The notes under the pieces were generated by a model. The model did no database searches. It saw only the letters and a list, made by a program, of their open reading frames with translations, and was not told the origin of the DNA. Shown one piece after another: positions 34,035 through 45,502 of a stretch of 64,000 nt of DNA. A program made the translations under genes and the position numbers. Source of the DNA: Agapetus fuscipes (taxonomy: Eukaryota; Arthropoda; Insecta; Trichoptera; Glossosomatidae); the NCBI GenBank assembly GCA_951799405.1, contig OX637352.1, positions 14,146,820 through 14,210,819 on the forward strand. The letters run 5' to 3'. The stretch's first letter is position 1. Each line of letters begins with the position of its first letter.

Positions 34035-34800
34035 TTATAGATTTATAGGAGTCCTCCTCACATGGTGTGTCTTGGCATTTCAAACTAATAAAATCTCATA
34101 TTATACATATTTTGAAAATATTCTTTCTCAAATATTTCATCAGAACAGATCTATCTCTCGTCCCGCGCGTGTGTACCAATGTTTATAAACAAAATCCAGG
34201 CAAGTATACTCTATTCAGATAGATGTAACTGTTTACGTTTTTTGTTTTTTTGTAAAATAAGTTAGTGACGAGTATTTAAGTGAGTAAAAAAATCTTACAA
34301 ATTTACTATACATTTTACAATTTTACTATACAGTTTACAATATTGGTTAAACATGTATATTTATTTTATTAATTTGACTTTAATTTATACCTAACATTTT
34401 ACAATTTGATTATACAATTTACGATTTGGTTAAACATTTATATTTGTTTTTTTTTGGATTTTACATTTATACCTAAATATTATATTGTCTATTTAATGTT
34501 GAAAGGATAAGAAGAAGAGAATTTTAATTGTTGATTGTCATTGTCCTGAGGATGCCTTTTTAGGCGAAAACGTTAGACATAATTTAAATAAAATAAAAGT
34601 GAATTAAAACTGTGTGTTATTTAATTAATATATTAATAGTAAAAAATTTGTTTAAAACCTAATGGATATAAAATCTAGTTTTGGAATGTGCTTATAATAT
34701 ATTTTTTTAAGTAGTATTGTTGTGATTTACTTGTTTTTATATAAAACAACAAGTGAAAACATGTGTTGAAAGTTTGTGATTTGTGTTCCTGGATAACTCA
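34035..34800. other. AT-rich region with a hammerhead-like element
   Basis: Tandem-like (A)TTTTACAATTT motifs lie at 34300-34430. At 34546-34570, CTGAGGA - GCCT/AGGC stem - GAAA is followed by AATAAAATAAAAGTGAATTAAAAC, as in SINE B and the hairpin elements. No gene is seen. Confidence 0.45.
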
Positions 34801-34813
34801 TGAATATACTTTT

Positions 34814-35125
34814 TCATAAATTTTGAAGTTTCATCAAGTAATTAAGGTAGGAAATCAATTTATGTGTAAAAAAAATATCCTTAAAAAAGTATTCCGTTCT
34901 GGCGGTACGTATGTAGCAAATAAATTCAGAATCGAAACGGTTAAACTTTAAGGGGTTTGTCTTGCGGGTAAGAGATATCTTATGGCACTTAGATATATTA
35001 AGATCTAATTTGTTTTTAATACAATAATGTGAAAGGTTGTCCAAATTATCCTGCAGCTTCATGCAGTCCTGAATGCTATTAATTCCTAAGTAAATTTTAG
35101 TATCATCATTTAGTATTTGAAATGA
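34814..35125 (-). pseudogene. Jockey/I-type LINE RT fragment
   Basis: The minus strand reads DDTKIYLGINSIQDCMKLQD, then NKLDLNISKCHKISLTR, the palm and thumb region of a non-LTR RT of the same type as 31955-33375. Only this piece is present. Confidence 0.6.
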
Positions 35126-35763
35126 ATGTTGATGTCGTAAATGAGTTTGTATACCTGGGAAGTAAGTTTGAAAAAGATGGAAGAATGACCGGTGAATTTG
35201 AAAGAAGAATAATGAAAGGCAGGTGCGTACTGGGTGCTACCGCTAGCATCGCCAAGAACCAGAATCTTTTAAAAAATGTTCGACTGGCGGTGCACGGTGG
35301 TATACTAGTACCCACTCTGATGTATGGAAGTGAAGCCTGGACGGTGAGTGAAAGTGAGATTAGTAAAGTCCATGCAGTGGAAATGGACTACTTAAGAAGT
35401 ATGATTGGGAAAAGACGGAGTGATAAGGTGAGGAATGATTTTGTTAGAGAGGAATGTGGTGTAAGAGAAAGTGTGAAAGTAAAGATTAAAAGAAGTATAC
35501 TTAGATGGTTTGGACATTTGGAGAGAATGAATGAGGAAAGATTGACGAAGAAAGTGTATGCTGCGAGAATTGATGGATGTCGTGGAAGAGGAAGACCGAG
35601 AAAGGTATGGATGGACCAAATTTTTGAAATAGCGAATGAATGGGATATCCAGAGTCATAATAAAAGGAGAGCTTGTATGAAAAAGGTTATGGCTCTGGAT
35701 GAAATGAAAGAAGTATGCAAGGATCGAAAGAAATGGCGGTTGATCTGTAATGCTGGCGGTTAA
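35122..35763 (+). pseudogene. LINE reverse-transcriptase C-terminal region (5'-truncated)
   Basis: The 213-codon frame runs from YLGSKFEKDGRMTGEFERR through YGSEAWTVSE, LRWFGHLERMNEERLTKK and GRGRPRKVW to LICNAGG and is undamaged, but the polymerase active site and endonuclease are missing. It is nearly the same as 17848-18465, so it belongs to the same active family. The tail module follows. Confidence 0.8.
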
Positions 35764-35879
35764 AGCTGAGGCTTTTAATTTTTTTTTTTTTTTTTAAATA
35801 TGTTTTGTAGTTTTTTTTACTGTTTAATTGTTTAGAGTTTATTTGTTTTATATATTTGAATGTATTGATTGCTTGTATT

Positions 35880-36058
35880 CCTTGACTGATAGGTTGGTAT
35901 GCGGCTGACCACCCATACTGTAAAAAATGGTTCACTTTGCCAATGTCACCCCTGCTTCAGGGAAGGTCGGCAAGAGTTGCAGGGCTTATGTTCGTTTGAG
36001 ATTGGGTTTTTTATATTGTAGGTCCACATGCGGCATGTGTAAGCGCGAAATTATGCAT
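35880..36058 (+). repeat. LINE 3' tail, first part (split by a younger LINE)
   Basis: It breaks off at GCGCGAAATTATGCA and resumes near 44086 (TATGCATGTCTGCTTGTGGG), so everything between was inserted later. TATGCA at both junctions fits a short target duplication. Confidence 0.75.
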
Positions 36059-36283
36059 TGCATATGCATGCTGGGAGGAATGTGCTGAACCTTCCTGTGG
36101 TCCCCCCTGTGAGTAGTGCCATGGAAAGAATCAAAATGATACAAAAAACACCGAGAACTCTGAAAAAAAAGAAAATAATACAAAGCTTTCCAACAACACA
36201 ATGCACGAAACCAATCAGCACAAAAACGGCGGCCAAACGTCCTTGGACCTCTTGGCCTCGGCAAGAACGGCTCTTTTCAGAGC

Positions 36284-37123
36284 TTGAACGATGGCAGAAA
36301 ACGCCGGAAAAACACAAAATTTTGCCATAGGTCGATTGGCGACAAGCCAAAAAAGAATACTCCTCTTTTTAAGACACTAAAAATAGCACGATTAAATGTA
36401 GAAGGATTAACAAGGGCTAAAGCAGAGATCCTGAGTAAACTAGCCAGTGAAGTGGATATATTGGCCCTTCAAGAAACACATGTGCCAGATGAAGAAACTA
36501 GACGACTTGTTATTCCCGGCTTCCAACTGATAAACTATATTGGACACCCTAAACACGGTGTGGCAGCCTACGTAAAGGACCATATCCTAGATCAGGTAGA
36601 GGCGGTTGAAGGTGATGCTAACACATGTGGTGTGCGGGTCGGAGAATATACTATATTCAATGTATACAAACCACCTTCATGAAATTGGCCCACAAATGTG
36701 CTGCCAAAGGGCAAACACCCAGCCATCGTCATTGGTGATTTTAACTCAAGCAGCACACAATGGGGCTACAATAAAGATGATCACAATGGATCTGCATTAT
36801 CCGACTGGGCAGCGATCCACAGTATGCATCTTCTATACGATGCAAAACAGGGTGGCACTTTCTTCTCGGGTAGATGGGGAAGCAACACATCGCCAGATTT
36901 ATGCTTTGTAAGCACAAGTGACGGAGGAGTCCCTCTGACGGCAAGGCGAGAGATCTTACGCAAATTCCCGAAAAGCCAACATGCACTTATCATTGTGAGC
37001 ATCGGTATTAGCTTACCGAATATTATACAACCACGTTTGCCAAGATGGAACATGAAGAAAGCAAACTGGAGCGCATTCGAGGAACACGTTGAAAATATAA
37101 TTCCCCGGATACAGCCAACCGAG
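36284..37123 (+). pseudogene. LINE ORF2, endonuclease part
   Basis: The frame encodes an apurinic-like endonuclease: ARLNVEGLTRAKAEIL, LALQETHV (catalytic Glu), VIGDFNSSSTQWG (Asp and Asn of the GDFN motif) and the C-terminal SQHALIIVSI region where SDH is usual. One in-frame TGA at 36680-36682 interrupts it after YKPPS. The frame ends at the Copia insertion and continues at 41965. Confidence 0.75.
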
Positions 37124-37128
37124 AGTAA

Positions 37129-37331
37129 TGTTGAAAATGTAATTTTGATAATAGTAACTCACATATGTGCATGTTGGTAATATTGTCTATGAAAGTAAAT
37201 AGAAGAAGAAGAATTAAAAATGTTACTTCCGGAATAAAAATAAAAGAAGTCAACATGTGTTTCTTTTCTCAATAAATAAAACTAAATAAATAAAATACAA
37301 ATCCACTTATAAATAAATAAAAATAACAAAA
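37129..37331 (+). repeat. 5' LTR of Copia
   Basis: It is identical by eye to 41753-41955; the end is fixed by the AGTAA target duplication on the right side. Confidence 0.9.
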
Positions 37332-37428
37332 GGTTATGTGCCCAGTACGATCACACAAATTGGCCAAAACTTCGACGTTGTTGACAGTTGAAGCGTGTTT
37401 CGTGGAAGCGTGGTGCGAGTCTGCAAAC

Positions 37429-38700
37429 ATGGCTCTCAATGAAGAAAACGAAGAACTAAGTGGAATTCAAATCCTTAGGGATAGCTCTACTTACCAGATA
37501 TGGAATTACGAGATAAAAATAATGTTTGGAGCTAAAGGTCTCTTGGATATTGTAGAAGGAAACGAAATAAAACCAGAAGATAGCAAGCCTGATGAAGTAA
37601 AGAAATGGATCGTCAAAGATTACAAAGCAAAATTTCTAATTATGAAAACCTTGGACAAAAAAATTAAAGTGCACTTGGTGAATTGTGAAACTTCAAATGA
37701 AATGTATAAAAAGCTGGAAACCATTTTTAAAAGAGACACAATACAAAGAATACAGTCCTTACTTCAAGATTTTTATAATTTCAACTTTGACAAAAGCAAA
37801 GATGTCATTAACAATATAAGTAACATACAGAACATAGTCTACCAACTTAACAAAATGGACGGAGAGACAAGTAAAATAAGTGATGTAATGGTTATCAGTA
37901 AAATAATGACAATTCTTCCACCAAAATACCAATATTTTGAAGCAGCATGGGACTCGACAGCAGAAAAAGAAAGAAACATGGAAAATCTAATTGCCAGACT
38001 AGCAAAAGAAGAGGAGAAGCTAGGAAAAGAAAAAATACACGAAGAAAAAGCAGCTTTTAAAACAACTTTTAAGAAAAATTATAAAGATAATAAAATGTCA
38101 AAGATCAATTATATAAAAGGCAAAAAGAAAATTTGTGAGTTCTGTAAAAGAGAAAACCACCAAGAAAATGAATGTTTCTTTAAGCCAATACCTGGCAAAG
38201 ATCTGTGCATTCACTGCAAGAAAAACAATCATGCCAGTGAAAAATGTTTCTTCAGATACAGAGATAGAAATGGAGGAAAAACTTCTTTTCTTGTGGAAAC
38301 ACATTTATCTGTAAAGAATCAACAAGAAGCTGACACAATATTTGCAGTGGATAGTGCATGCACAGGACACATGACTTATGAAAAGAAAATTTTAAAGAAT
38401 ACCAAAAGAATTGAAGAAATAAATATCAAAGTTGCAAAAAAGGGTGAAAACCTCAAGGCAAATCAGCAAGGATCCGTTGAATCGGACAATGTGATTCTGA
38501 ATGATGTCGTTTACGTCCCGACATTGACCAGAAATCTATTCTCAGTTGGACAAGCAACCAGCAAAGGTGGTGTTGTTATTTTTGACAACGAAAAAGTAAG
38601 AATTATGAAAGACTGTGAAACTGAAATAAAAGGTGAAATAATACTTGAAGGAAAAAAGACTGACACCGGTCTCTACCTCTACCTCTCTACAAACAGATGA
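37429..38700 (+). CDS. Copia Gag and protease
   Basis: The preferred start is MALNEENEELSG at 37429; the frame is open for 31 codons upstream but that part overlaps the leader. A UBN2-type Gag domain follows (YQIWNYEIKIMF, then LVNCETSNEMYKKLE). Two CCHC knuckles (CEFCKRENHQENEC; CIHCKKNNHASEKC) bind RNA. The protease motif is VDSACTGHM; most Copia proteins have DSG here, so the Gly is replaced by Ala. The frame ends at 38700 and the integrase continues in another frame from about 38670, so a frameshift, mutational or programmed, separates the two. Confidence 0.85.
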   Translation: MALNEENEELSGIQILRDSSTYQIWNYEIKIMFGAKGLLDIVEGNEIKPEDSKPDEVKKWIVKDYKAKFLIMKTLDKKIKVHLVNCETSNEMYKKLETIFKRDTIQRIQSLLQDFYNFNFDKSKDVINNISNIQNIVYQLNKMDGETSKISDVMVISKIMTILPPKYQYFEAAWDSTAEKERNMENLIARLAKEEEKLGKEKIHEEKAAFKTTFKKNYKDNKMSKINYIKGKKKICEFCKRENHQENECFFKPIPGKDLCIHCKKNNHASEKCFFRYRDRNGGKTSFLVETHLSVKNQQEADTIFAVDSACTGHMTYEKKILKNTKRIEEINIKVAKKGENLKANQQGSVESDNVILNDVVYVPTLTRNLFSVGQATSKGGVVIFDNEKVRIMKDCETEIKGEIILEGKKTDTGLYLYLSTNR

Positions 38701-41160
38701 AAATAGCTTTGAAGAAGAAGTCCTACTCACTGTTAATCAAGAAGATGTAATAAAGAAATGGCATAAGAAGATGGGACACCTTAACTTCAATGACATGAAA
38801 AAACTCGCCAATTTGTGCGAGGGTGTACCAGATATTTTAAAGAAAACAAATGTGATGCAAATTTGCGAACCTTGTGCAATTGCAAAACTGGTAAGAAGCC
38901 CATTTGATTCTGTCAGGAAAAGGGCGACTAGGCCACTTGAAATAATCCACACAGATCTATGTGGAAAAATAAGCCCTGAAACAGAAAATGGTGAAAACTA
39001 TATACTTACATGTCTGGATGATTTTTCCCATTTCCTGAAAGTTTACCTACTTAAGACAAAAGATGAAACAGAAGAATATCTTAAGGACCATATAGCTGAA
39101 GCTGAAGCACATTTTAACCTTAAAGTGTCAAAAATAAGATGTGACAGAGGAGGAGAATATAGAAGCACTAGCTTCAAAAAGTGGTGCAAAAATAAAGGAA
39201 TAGTCATTGATTATACCATAGAAGATACTCCTCAGCTGAACGGTAAAGCAGAAAGAATGAATCTCACTATCATGAATAAGGTGAGAGCAATGCTTAAAGA
39301 ATCAGGACTAAACAATACAATGTGGGGATATGCTACAGAAACTGCTACCTATCTCACTAATAGAAGCCCAACACACGCTGTTGAGGTAACACCGGCACAG
39401 ATCTGGTATCGACAAAAACCAGATTTAAATAGACTGGAGATTTTTGGTACCGAAGTGTTTACCAAGAATCTAGGAAGACTGAAGAAATTAGAAGATAGAG
39501 CCAAGAAAGGTATTCTCGTGGGATATGCCATGAATGGATACAGAATCATGGATCCTATAACAAAGAGAGTCTACATTTCAAGAGATGTAAGATTCACAAA
39601 CCAATTTCCAAAAGAAGAAGATCCTGAAACAGTTATGCTGTCAATCAATGGAGAACAAGAAAATAAAGAAAATCAAAGTGATGATGAACAAGAAGATGTA
39701 CAAGAAGAAAACATTAACGAAGAAGAAGAAAATATAAATGATGATGAGAATGAGGAAGCACACCAAGTCAGACCTCAACGACAAATAAGACTACCAAATA
39801 GATTTCAAGACTATGCTATGCTAACGGAAGAAGACATTCCTAACACCTATGAAGACTGCATCAAATCGGCAGTAAAAGAAGAATGGATAAAAGCTATTGA
39901 TGAAGAAAAACTCTCTCTTGAGAAAAATAATACTTGGATGTTAGTGGATGAAAAACATGCAAGAGGTAAAGAAACGATCACATCAAAATGGATATTCAAG
40001 GAAAAATCTGATGGAACAAAGAAAGCAAGATTAGTGGCACGAGGATGTCAACAGAAAAAAGATAATCTAGATTTTCAAGATATATACAGCTCAGTTGTGC
40101 AAACTACTTCATTGCGTATACTGTTGGCACTTGCAGCACAACAAGATCTAATAATCAAGACATTTGATGTAAAAACTGCTTTCTTGAACGGAGACTTACA
40201 AGAAGAAATATTTATGAAAGTTCCAGAAGGATACAATGTACCAGGTAAAGTATGTTTTCTAAATAAAGCTCTTTATGGACTGGTACAGGCACCTCATCAG
40301 TGGAATAAAAGATTAACAAATTTTCTAAAGAAAGAAAATCTCATTCAACTCAAAACTGATCAATCAGTTTTCAAATTGAATGGATCTGAAAAACAACTGT
40401 ATTTAGCCATACATGTAGACGATGGTTTGATAATTGGCAATAATGATGAAGACATAAACTATTTGATAAAAAGTCTGAAAGAAAGTTTTGAAATAACTGT
40501 AAATGAAAAACCAGAAACCTATCTCGGTTTAAAAATAAGAATAAGTGATGAAGGAATTAATGTCAGTCAATCAGAATATGCTGCAAAAGTTGTGAAGAAA
40601 TTTTTGAATGAAAACTGTAAACCACAGACAACTCCCATGACAAAATTGAAAGGTAAACAAGAAAATAATGGAATAATAAATTATCCATATAGAGAAGCTG
40701 TGGGAAGCTTGCTCTATTTAAGCACAAAGACAAGAATAGATGTCACATATGCCGTGAATCAGGCAAGTAAATATCTAAATAATCCAACCAATCAAGATAT
40801 CATCAACGTTAAACGTATTTTAAGATATTTAAGAGGTACTTTAGATACAGGAATACAATATTCTGTTTCAAAAGAACAAGATATTCATCTAGAAGCATAC
40901 TGTGATGCTGACTTTGCAAATGATGAAGAAAACAGAAAGAGTACTTCAGGATACATTATACTGTTTGGTGGTGGACCTATATCTTGGAACTCAAGAAAAC
41001 AAACTGGTGTATCACTGTCCACAACAGAATCAGAGTACGTATCGGCAGCCACTTGTTGTCAAGAAATGAAGTTTATTAAAAATTTCATCGAAGAACTACT
41101 GAAGAAAAATGTGAGAATGACACTATACATTGATAATCAAAGTACACTTAAAATGATAAA
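38670..41160 (+). CDS. Copia integrase, reverse transcriptase and RNase H
   Basis: The frame is open from 38645. Integrase shows the HHCC finger (KWHKKMGH ... CEPC) and catalytic residues in HTDLCGKI, CDRGGEY and NGKAERMN. An acidic linker follows. RT has AFLNGDLQEEIFMKVPEGY, ALYGLVQAPHQW and the HVDDG active site (Asp592-Asp593 counted from 38645). RNase H has YCDADFAND and STTESEYVSA. The coding sequence is cut at about 41160 by a hairpin insertion; the remaining RNase H end is at 41370-41581. The polymerase and integrase are otherwise undamaged. Confidence 0.88.
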
Positions 41161-41334
41161 GGAAAAACAGTTTTGTTTTCGATTACGTGAGTATATTTTT
41201 ATAAACCACAACCGGTTTCGCAAACATCCGTTCGCATCATCAGGTGGATAAATAACGGATGTTTGCGAAACCGGTTGTGGTTTATAAAAATATACTCACG
41301 TAATCGAAAACAAAACTGTTTTTCCTTTATCATT
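41152..41334. mobile_element. Hairpin insertion in Copia RNase H (81-bp perfect arms)
   Basis: Arms 41152-41232 and 41254-41334 are perfect inverted copies separated by 21 bp. The outer bases of both arms equal Copia coding sequence (AATGATAAAGG), so target sequence was copied in inverted form. The minus strand carries a hammerhead-like core (41215-41243). Confidence 0.75.
41215..41243 (-). ncRNA. Hammerhead ribozyme-like core in the Copia hairpin
   Basis: On the minus strand CTGATGA, a stem GCGAAC-GGAT-GTTTGC (one G-U pair) and GAAAC follow in the right order. Stems I and III cannot be assigned with certainty. Confidence 0.4.
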
Positions 41335-41369
41335 AATGATGAACGATTACAAAGTTAATGCCTCTACAA

Positions 41370-41581
41370 TCAATACACTTAAAATGATTAAATCTGGTCA
41401 AACAACCAGGAAAAGTAAATACATTGATGTAAAATATCATTTCATCTGTGATGAACTGAGCAAAGGCTGGTTCAATATAAAATGGTGTGAATCAAAACAA
41501 CAGCTGGCAGATATACTTACTAAACCTCTGAATAACCCAATTTTTTCTTCTATAAGAGACAAGCTAATGTATAAATGTTAA
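41370..41581 (+). CDS. Copia RNase H C-terminus (after the hairpin)
   Basis: LKMIKSGQTTRKSKYIDVKYHF and QQLADILTKPLN are the standard ending of Copia Pol. The segment LKMIK occurs on both sides of the hairpin, so the insertion also duplicated or rearranged a few codons. Confidence 0.85.
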
Positions 41582-41752
41582 TATAATAAGTCATGATACT
41601 GTTTTTTTTTAATAATGTTTTGTATATCTACTTTCAGGGAGTGATATCAAATGTTTATTTCAAAATGTATTATTTAAAGAAGTCAAACAACTAGTAATAA
41701 TTCCTAAATTCATAATGTATGCAATATATGCAATATGCTCGTTAAGGGAGTG

Positions 41753-41955
41753 TGTTGAAAATGTAATTTTGATAATAGTAACTCACATATGTGCATGTTG
41801 GTAATATTGTCTATGAAAGTAAATAGAAGAAGAAGAATTAAAAATGTTACTTCCGGAATAAAAATAAAAGAAGTCAACATGTGTTTCTTTTCTCAATAAA
41901 TAAAACTAAATAAATAAAATACAAATCCACTTATAAATAAATAAAAATAACAAAA
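41753..41955 (+). repeat. 3' LTR of Copia
   Basis: It is identical by eye to 37129-37331. Confidence 0.9.
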
Positions 41956-41964
41956 AGTAATTAC

Positions 41965-44078
41965 ATGAGATTTGTTAAACTACTTAAATCAGCAGGAAGA
42001 AAGGCAATTCCCAGAGGCCACACTCATAACTACATACCCGGATGGTCTTCAGAGTGCGAAGGCCTGCTACATCAGTACCAGCAAACTGGGGATGAAAATA
42101 TCGCAGCCCTGCTGATAAAATCCCTCGACGACGAAAGGAAGACAAGATGGATACAATCGGTAGAGCAGATGGATTTCACCCATTCCAGCAGGAAAAGTTG
42201 GTCCCTACTTCGAAAACTGGGAGCTGCACAACCCTCCAAAAAATGTTCAGATATATCAGTCAACCAAATAGCATCACAGATATTTGATACCTCTAATATA
42301 AAGCCACCAAAAGAACAAAAATTGATGGTAAAACAGCAAATGAAAGAGGCACTAAAGACCCGCATTGAAAAGTCGTCAATCTGTGATAGAATATCAGCTA
42401 ATGAGGTGGGCGCAGCCATAAAGTCCCTAAAAGCTGGAAAAGCTGCTGGTTCTGACGGAGTTATGCCTGAGTTCCTGATTCATCTCGGCAAGAAAGCGCA
42501 AGATTGGATTGGTAAATTTTTCACCACCATAATACACAGCAGTAAACTTCCAAAAGCTTGGCTAGAAGCCAGAGTTATAGCAATCCTGAAACCTGGAAAA
42601 ATATCAAGTGATCCTAAAAGCTATCGCCCAATATCTCTACTTTCTGTAACCTATAAATTATTTCAAAAAATTATAGCCTCAAGAATATGTCCTATAATTG
42701 ACAAGGCTTCACCCGTTGAACAGGCAGGATTTAGGGAAGGCAGAAGCACAGGAGAGCAGGTGCTGTCACTCACAACCCACATCGAAAATGGTTTACAGAC
42801 CAAACAAAAGAGTGGAGTTGTGCTCCTTGACCTTTCAGCTGCCTATGACACCGTATGGAAACAGGGACTGCTCCTGAAGTTTGCCAAAGTGTTTCAGTGT
42901 AGGGCAACAATTAGACTCATGGAACAAATGCTTTCTAATAGGAAAATAAAAGTTTACCTGAATGACAAAGCAAGCAGACACCGTATCCTGCAGAACGGGT
43001 TGCCACAGGGATCGGTGCTGTCCCCCGCACTCTTCAACTTATACACTGCAGACATCCCTGAAACTTCCTCCCGAAAATTCACATATGCAGATGATATAGC
43101 GTTAGTGACCCAACATGATTGCTTCAATAAAATAGAAGAGACACTAAATGGAGATCTAGAGATTCTGTCTAAATATTTTAGAACATGGCACCTACATATC
43201 TCCAAATCCTACAAAATCAGCGTCAATTGTGTTCCACCTTAAATAGGAGTCTTAGTGTTCAAATGAGCGGGCACAATATCCCTGCTGAAACCACCCCAAA
43301 ATATCTGGGCATTAAACTAGATCGGGCCCTGACATATAGAAGCCACATAGAAGCCACCAAAGCAAAGGTTAAAACCCGCAATAACATAATATCCAAACTG
43401 GCAGGCACTACATGGGGAAGTGACGCAAGGACACTGAGAACTTCAGCTATGGCTCTGGTGTACAGTGCGGCGGAGTACTGCGCTCCCGTCTGGGCTCGTA
43501 GCGATCACTGTAACAAGCTGGATGTGGAGCTGAACAAAACCATGCGCTCCATCTCAGGAACCGTAAGGTCTACACCAGTCCAGTGGCTCTCGGTCCTGTC
43601 CAACATCGCCCCCCCAACCCTGCGTAGATCCCTGGCATCCATAAAACTGGTCGACAGAGTGAGAAGTGACCCGCTGCTCCCTGCTTTCAAGGACATCTTC
43701 CAGCACCCAAACAAGCGACTCAAGTCCAGAAACCCCATCTGGACAATTGATGATCGGAGTAGGGATGCTACATTGCAATGGAAGTCCATATGGGAGGAGA
43801 AAGGTATTAAAAACCACGAGCTGATTACTCTGCCACACCAGGAGGTCCCAGGGTTTAATCTTGCTAGCTCCATCTCCAGGATGTGGCTGTGGGGCGGAGA
43901 ACCAGACTGTCCGGCACATAGTGGAGGAGTGCCCCATCAGAAGACACCCTCCTGGCCTGAAGGACCTCCACGAGGCCACGCCAGGAGCAGTGAAGTGGAT
44001 GGAGGGCTTGGATCTTCGCCTCTGACGCGGCCCAACGGCCAAGTGATTTGCTGTGCTTGCCGGCCATACGCAAAGTAA
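41965..44078 (+). pseudogene. LINE ORF2, reverse transcriptase part (after Copia)
   Basis: It continues the endonuclease frame of 36284-37123. RT motifs are LKAGKAAGSDGVMPEFL, LKPGKISSDPKSYRPISLL, AGFREGRSTGEQVLSL, LLDLSAAYDTVW, GLPQGSVLSPALFNLY and TYADDIALV. A frameshift near 43230-43245 moves into the frame of 43185-44078, which holds KYLGIKLDRALTYRSHIEA and the thumb, and a second change near 43880 loses the usual cysteine-rich ending. The core motifs are intact but the gene is interrupted by Copia, one stop and frameshifts. Confidence 0.8.
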
Positions 44079-44085
44079 AGTAAGT

Positions 44086-44165
44086 ATGCATGTCTGCTTG
44101 TGGGAATGCATTTAATATGAATCTCAAATGATACATATCTTTGCAGCTTAGATTTAGATTTAGAT
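44086..44165 (+). repeat. LINE 3' tail, second part
   Basis: It resumes the module cut at 36058 and ends GCAGCTTAGATTTAGATTTAGATC. Confidence 0.75.
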
Positions 44166-44328
44166 CAGCATATAATAATTTTGACTCAACTTAGTAGGTA
44201 CTGTGTTTTTGTGACAATACTCTGTAGTATGTACAAAAGAGAATAAAAAAGTCCAAAAAACACTGTTAGGTGATTGCGCCACAAAAAAACATTCAGTCAC
44301 TGACGCCCACCAACCTCTTATACACTTA

Positions 44329-45388
44329 CGGTGCTATTCTTAGACATTTTCGTCATCCGTTGAGCTCACGTTTTGCTTAATTTTGATTCTTGAACCTTTC
44401 TGAAGGAGTTAGACTTGCGTCCCGAGCTCAACGGACGCTCAAACCTAACCTGCAAATGTATGCCAACTTAGGCTGACACAAATCCAGCTCAGAGCAGGCT
44501 TAGAGACCATTTAAATGGCAATCGATTTTGACAACTGTCGTAATTAACATTAAATCGTATATTGCTTATCGCTTTATTACTATATTGTTTTGCGATTTGT
44601 TTTTGTCATTTTGGTCAAATTAACAGAATTCAGCACCTTTTCGCAAATCAATCGCTTTGTGGCGCAACAAAACACAAAAAAAATAAGAAGCAAAAGAAAT
44701 CATTTGAAAGATTGAATCACGGCTCGCGGCAAATTTCTTAACATGACACATTTTCAAAAACTGAAGTTAAGCAGATAGTTTAAAATAAGTGGAGAGGATA
44801 TTCAACACTCTACGAACACATTTGAGACACTTTTTCCTTCTGAAATAAAATTTTTAGAAGCATTTCGGCCGACATCTGATTTGTGACAAAATGATCAGCC
44901 GTCCGCCATTGCGACGTCAGCGATGAGACATGCTGCGGCCATATTTGTGTGGTCGTCCCTAACGCATATTCCCCACATTTGGTTTATTTTCCCGATCCAC
45001 AAAAAATATACGGATTCATTTGGCTAATCAATTGTTTTCAACGTTGTTTTAATTATAAATTGCATAACAAATTTATAAATTGATTATTAGCTCTTTTTAG
45101 ATCTTTTTGTTCGTTATTGTTTTAATAATTATTTAAATACGACTAAAAATTCCCAATTTTTTAAATAATATTTATAAAGTGACATCTCTAGAACAGATTT
45201 TTTTTTTAAATACGACATTGAATGGACGTCATTTTAGCCGTCCAAAACTGGTCGCAGGCTCAACTGTTCCTAGGTTATACCATGAACGGGAATCAATATT
45301 TTAAATTTGGTCTAGTCCGGCTTTCTACCCAGACTAAATAGTCGGCAGATTAGCTGACCGCGAAATATGACAAGTAAGAATAGCACCG
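44329..45388. mobile_element. MITE-like element with CGGTGCTATTCTTA ends
   Basis: CGGTGCTATTCTTA at 44329-44342 and its perfect complement at 45375-45388 enclose 1,060 bp without a transposase. No target duplication is obvious, so the class is open. Confidence 0.5.
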
Positions 45389-45502
45389 AATGAGACTAAA
45401 ACTTAATCACATATTAACACTTTCGACCAACCAAAAATAACAAAACTTAGAGAGCAATAGTTCTGCACACAGTGATACTTTGTCTTATTTTTAATTATGC
45501 TC

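Larger units (their letters stand above)
37129..41955 (+). mobile_element. Complete Ty1/Copia retrotransposon, 4,827 bp
   Basis: LTRs of 203 bp (37129-37331 and 41753-41955) begin TGTTGAAAATG and appear identical. AGTAA flanks both ends (37124-37128 and 41956-41960). The 5' LTR is followed at once by GGTTATGTGCCCAGT, matching the Copia-type primer site that pairs with an internal part of initiator tRNA-Met. A purine run TTAAGGGAGTG precedes the 3' LTR. The insertion splits a LINE ORF2. Confidence 0.93.
36059..44085 (+). mobile_element. LINE with endonuclease and RT, interrupted by Copia
   Basis: This non-LTR element retains ORF2 from the endonuclease (36284 on) through the RT to a C-terminus near 44078, minus the 4.8-kb Copia insertion at 37129-41955. 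It is inserted in an older LINE tail module. Its clade is uncertain (Jockey or I group). Confidence 0.7.
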
